Assembly (NCBI RefSeq): GCF_031457955.1
Contig: NZ_JAVDXN010000008.1
Location: 1-64,000, forward strand
Direction of reading: 5' to 3'
From: Mixta sp031457955
Lineage (GTDB): Bacteria; Pseudomonadota; Gammaproteobacteria; Enterobacterales; Enterobacteriaceae
DNA: 64,000 nt
Shown: positions 61,214-64,000 of the stretch, in pieces
How positions within the stretch are numbered: the first letter of the stretch is position 1
How the letters are laid out: the number at the start of each line of letters is the position of its first letter
The notes under the pieces: generated by a model
The model's input: the letters and a program-made list of their open reading frames with translations, nothing else
Database searches by the model: none
Told to the model about the DNA's origin: nothing
Position numbers and translations under genes: made by a program

Positions 61214-62131
61214 TTATTCATTCTGCGCCAGCGCCTGCTGCAACGCCTGGCGAATAAACCCCTGGTTCTGCGCCAGCAAACGGGCCGCATCCGGTGCGGA
61301 GAGCTGGCCCAACACCATCAGAATAGCGGTTTTACAGTGCCCGCCGCAGGCCGCCAGCGCCGCCTGTGCCGTATCAGCGTTACAGTCGGTCGCCTCCCTG
61401 ACAATATTAACCTGGCGCTGCACCAGCTTCTGATTAGTGGCTTCCACATCCACCATCAGGTTACCGAACACTTTTCCGCTGCGGATCATTGCGCCGGTGG
61501 TCAGCATATTCAGCACCAGCTTTTGCGCCGTCCCGGCCTTCATGCGCGATGAACCGGTGACCACTTCCGGCCCGACAACCGGCGTTAAGGCAATTTGCGC
61601 CACGCGCGCCATCTCGCTGTCAGGATTACAGGTCAGCGCGACGGTAGTGGCTCCCTGCTGTTTCGCGTAATCCAGCGCGCCCAGCACATAAGGCGTGCGT
61701 CCGCTGGCGGCAATTCCCACCAGCACATCCCGTGCGCTAAACCCGATGGCCTGTAAATCCGCTGCGCCCATTTGCGCGTTATCTTCCGCGTTTTCTACCG
61801 CCTGTAAAATGGCCGGATGACCGCCCGCAATCAGCCCAACCACCTGCTCACGCGGCGTGCCGAAGGTTGGCGGGCATTCACTTGCATCCAGGATGCCCAG
61901 CCGCCCGGAGGTGCCCGCGCCGCTGTAAATCAGACGGCCGCCGCGCTGAAAGGCTACGGTAATGGCGTCTACCGCCTTTGCTATCTGCGGCACTATCGCC
62001 TCGACGGCCAGCGCTACCTTTTTATCTTCATGATTAATCACGCGCAGCATCGCCTCCGTCGCCAGTTCATCAATGTTTTCACTGGCTGGATTGCGGCTTT
62101 CGGTGATCATACGTGACAGATCGAGACTCAT
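61214..62131 (-). CDS. murQ: N-acetylmuramic acid 6-phosphate etherase
   Basis: A 305-residue SIS-domain etherase that cleaves N-acetylmuramic acid 6-phosphate to GlcNAc 6-phosphate and lactate in cell-wall recycling. The signature YSGAGTSGRLGILDASECPPTF lies in two parts near residues 67-90, with Glu in ASECPP as catalytic acid; EARG-like GEAxx segments follow. Length is normal (E. coli 298). The murP PTS permease, its partner in E. coli, is not adjacent; gltP lies upstream behind its own terminator. Confidence 0.95.
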   Translation of the reverse strand: MSLDLSRMITESRNPASENIDELATEAMLRVINHEDKKVALAVEAIVPQIAKAVDAITVAFQRGGRLIYSGAGTSGRLGILDASECPPTFGTPREQVVGLIAGGHPAILQAVENAEDNAQMGAADLQAIGFSARDVLVGIAASGRTPYVLGALDYAKQQGATTVALTCNPDSEMARVAQIALTPVVGPEVVTGSSRMKAGTAQKLVLNMLTTGAMIRSGKVFGNLMVDVEATNQKLVQRQVNIVREATDCNADTAQAALAACGGHCKTAILMVLGQLSAPDAARLLAQNQGFIRQALQQALAQNE

Positions 62132-62237
62132 AGCAACTCCCTTTTAAACGCACAAACAGGAAACCGGTGTTGACGCTCTATAATGAGCAACCTGCCGCCG
62201 GAATGAAACCACCAACCCCATAATGGTTAGCGACCGG

Positions 62238-62276
62238 CAAAAAAAACGCCGCCCAGGCACGATGCCGGGGCGGCGT
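62238..62276 (-). terminator. Intrinsic terminator of gltP
   Basis: On the minus strand ACGCCGCCC pairs with GGGCGGCGT, the loop itself contains a further GGCA/TGCC pairing, and a run of eight T follows. It lies 16 bp after the gltP stop. Confidence 0.93.
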
Positions 62277-62291
62277 TTAGCTTAACCGCAG

Positions 62292-63593
62292 TTAGCGAGC
62301 GGTTTGTATCCGCAGCTGCTGCTCATAGGCTTTCGCCTGAGCGTTATCAAACTGATCTTCCCACTTGGCGATAACCAGCACCGCCAGCGCATTGCCCACC
62401 ACGTTCAGCGCGGTACGCGCCATATCCATGATGCGATCGACGCCAGCGATAAATGCCAGACCTTCCAGCGGAATGCCAACGCTACCCAGCGTGGCCAGCA
62501 GCACCACAAACGACACGCCCGGCACGCCTGCGATCCCTTTTGAGGTTACCATCAGCGTTAATACCAGTACGATTTCATCCGTCAGCGACAGGTCGATGCC
62601 GTACAGCTGCGCGATAAAAATCGCCGCGATGCTTTGATAAAGCGTAGAACCATCCAGATTAAAGGAGTAGCCGGTCGGCACCACAAAGCTGGTGATCGCT
62701 TTCGGCGCGCCGTAGGCTTCCATCTTCTCCATAATACGCGGCAGCACCGTTTCCGAGCTGGAGGTTGAGTAGGCCAGGATCAGCTCATCTTTCAGGATGC
62801 GCATCAGGGTGGTGATTTTCAGCTTACAGATACGCGCGACCGCGCCCAACACCACAAAGGCGAAGAACAGAATGGCGGCGTACACCAGCAGCACCAGCTT
62901 CGCCAGCGGCCAGAGCGAGGAGAAACCGAAGTTGGCAATGGTCACGGCGATCAGGGCAAACACGCCAACCGGCGCGTAACGCATGATCATATGCGTCACT
63001 TTAAACATGGTTTCCGAAATGGAACGGAACACCTTCACCAGCGGATCACGATGTTCAGACGGCAGCGAGGAAAGCCCCAGACCAAACAGCACCGAGAAGA
63101 AGATGATCGGCAACATATCGCCTTTGGCGATCGCCGCAAAAATATTTTGCGGGATCAGCGACAGAATGGTTACCACAAGGCTGTGCGCCCCGCTCTGTAC
63201 CTGTTCCGTGGTCGCTTCATATTTAGAGATGTCCACCGTTGCCAGCGTCGACATATCAATGCCGGTGCCGGGCTGAAAAACATTCGCCAGGGTAATCCCT
63301 ACCACGATGGCAATGGTGGTAATCACTTCAAAATATACAATTGTTTTGACGCCGATTCGTCCAAGCTTCTTTGCGTCGCCTACACCAGCAATACCTACCA
63401 CGAGGGTAGAGATAACAATAGGTACAACAATCATCTTGATCAGATGAATAAAGATATCACCGGCGGGCGAGAGGATATTGGTGATTAACCATTCACGATC
63501 CTCGGGCTGATTATGCAAAATCGCACCAACGATGACACCCAGCACCAATGCAATCAGTATTTGCCAGGCAAGGCTGATTTTAAAACCTTTCAT
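62292..63593 (-). CDS. gltP: Glutamate/aspartate:proton symporter GltP
   Basis: A 433-residue dicarboxylate/amino acid:cation symporter (DAACS family; E. coli GltP is 437). About eight transmembrane helices and two re-entrant hairpins are expected; hairpin motifs AYSTSSSETVLPRI and PTGYSFNLDGSTLYQ are intact, as is DMARTALNVVGNALA in the last helix (substrate and cation binding). GGAAATGAAACACT precedes the ATG. It is a single-gene unit ended by a strong terminator. Confidence 0.96.
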   Translation of the reverse strand: MKGFKISLAWQILIALVLGVIVGAILHNQPEDREWLITNILSPAGDIFIHLIKMIVVPIVISTLVVGIAGVGDAKKLGRIGVKTIVYFEVITTIAIVVGITLANVFQPGTGIDMSTLATVDISKYEATTEQVQSGAHSLVVTILSLIPQNIFAAIAKGDMLPIIFFSVLFGLGLSSLPSEHRDPLVKVFRSISETMFKVTHMIMRYAPVGVFALIAVTIANFGFSSLWPLAKLVLLVYAAILFFAFVVLGAVARICKLKITTLMRILKDELILAYSTSSSETVLPRIMEKMEAYGAPKAITSFVVPTGYSFNLDGSTLYQSIAAIFIAQLYGIDLSLTDEIVLVLTLMVTSKGIAGVPGVSFVVLLATLGSVGIPLEGLAFIAGVDRIMDMARTALNVVGNALAVLVIAKWEDQFDNAQAKAYEQQLRIQTAR

Positions 63594-64000
63594 AGTGTTT
63601 CATTTCCTTAACAAACCCTGATTCCGCATGAGAAGCGCGGACGCTGACACATATAGAGGAAATGGACAAAGTCCGGTAAAATCGAGGGTTATTGATGGTA
63701 TCGCCCGGAAAAGGGCCGTTGATAAGTACCATTTTCAACGGGCGAAAAGCAACCTTTCCTGTTCGCGGTTTCGTCTGATTGTGTTTTGCCGCGATAAATG
63801 CCTTTAGGTTATCGATTCACTAACTCTATGTTCTAAAAAGTAATATAGGGCGCATTTTTAGCATAGCTATTCACTAAAACCGCAATACCGTTTGCTGTTT
63901 TTTTCAACAATTCCACGCGCTATTACCTACACTTAATCTGCAGATAAAAAGATTCCTTTTGCTGTCACTCCGATAAAAAACCTGCATTTTTCATCGCATT
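63594..64000. other. Upstream region of gltP to the window end
   Basis: 407 bp without a convincing gene. It should contain the gltP promoter on the minus strand. The last 150 bp are AT-rich and I found no unambiguous operator. Confidence 0.5.

Noticed and set aside
1..64000. tRNA, rRNA, insertion sequences or prophage genes
   Set aside because: None recognised; duplications in the T6SS cargo region show no transposase or terminal inverted repeats.

Overview
The window is chromosomal DNA of a gamma-proteobacterium of the order Enterobacterales. Gene content and protein sequence (a complete enterobacterial type VI secretion locus, membrane-bound glucose and gluconate dehydrogenases, KdgR-type pectin control, yciG/yciE/katN, tsx, sbmA, gltP, murQ) fit the Erwiniaceae (Pantoea, Mixta, Erwinia) best. 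The genus is an inference; no rRNA or tRNA gene was found to settle it.

Positions 1-32466: one minus-strand type VI secretion system (T6SS) locus. In transcription order it reads tssB, tssC, tssK, tssL, a tagL-like OmpA protein, hcp, [intrinsic terminator], clpV, vgrG, cargo module B (DUF4123 adaptor, two tandem immunity lipoproteins, Tle1 lipase), a 3' remnant of a second vgrG, cargo module A (DUF4123 adaptor, two tandem immunity lipoproteins, Tle1 lipase), PAAR, an unrecognised two-helix membrane protein, tssM, tssA, tssF, tssG, tssJ, tssE, tagA and a small unrecognised gene. All 13 core components are present and look intact. Most junctions overlap or are only a few bases apart. The cargo region has been built by repeated duplication: the whole adaptor-immunity-lipase module exists twice, each module carries its immunity gene twice, and a truncated tle1 start lies between one tli pair. 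A separate exact 42-bp tandem duplication sits at the tssJ/tssE junction. A 7-bp tandem array closes the locus at the window edge.

Positions 32467-43618: an AT-rich gap upstream of tssB, then a dienelactone-hydrolase-family enzyme divergent from a Rob-like AraC regulator, gcd (PQQ glucose dehydrogenase) with a clear terminator, an MdtG-like efflux pump next to a LysR regulator, the stress set katN-yciE-yciG (no yciF), and a TetR-AraC regulator pair.

Positions 43619-50980: tsx with a CRP site; a porin of the OprD type flanked by two paralogous exported histidine phosphatases, preceded by a strong leader hairpin; then a pectin/oligogalacturonide island with an RpiB-family isomerase (DhuI-like) divergent from ogl-kdgF, with two KdgR-type operators and a CRP-like site between them.

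Positions 51046-64000: a three-subunit membrane gluconate (or 2-ketogluconate) dehydrogenase with a GntR-type palindrome upstream, sbmA, a helix-turn-helix protein whose promoter carries a 32-bp perfect palindrome, fused dihydroxyacetone kinase, a hicB remnant, an Aer-like chemoreceptor, murQ and gltP.

Together gcd and the gluconate dehydrogenase form a periplasmic direct-oxidation route from glucose to gluconate and ketogluconate feeding the quinone pool. The ogl-kdgF-isomerase set would convert oligogalacturonides to 2-keto-3-deoxygluconate precursors. Both suit a plant- or sugar-associated lifestyle, with the T6SS and its two phospholipase effectors as a competition weapon.
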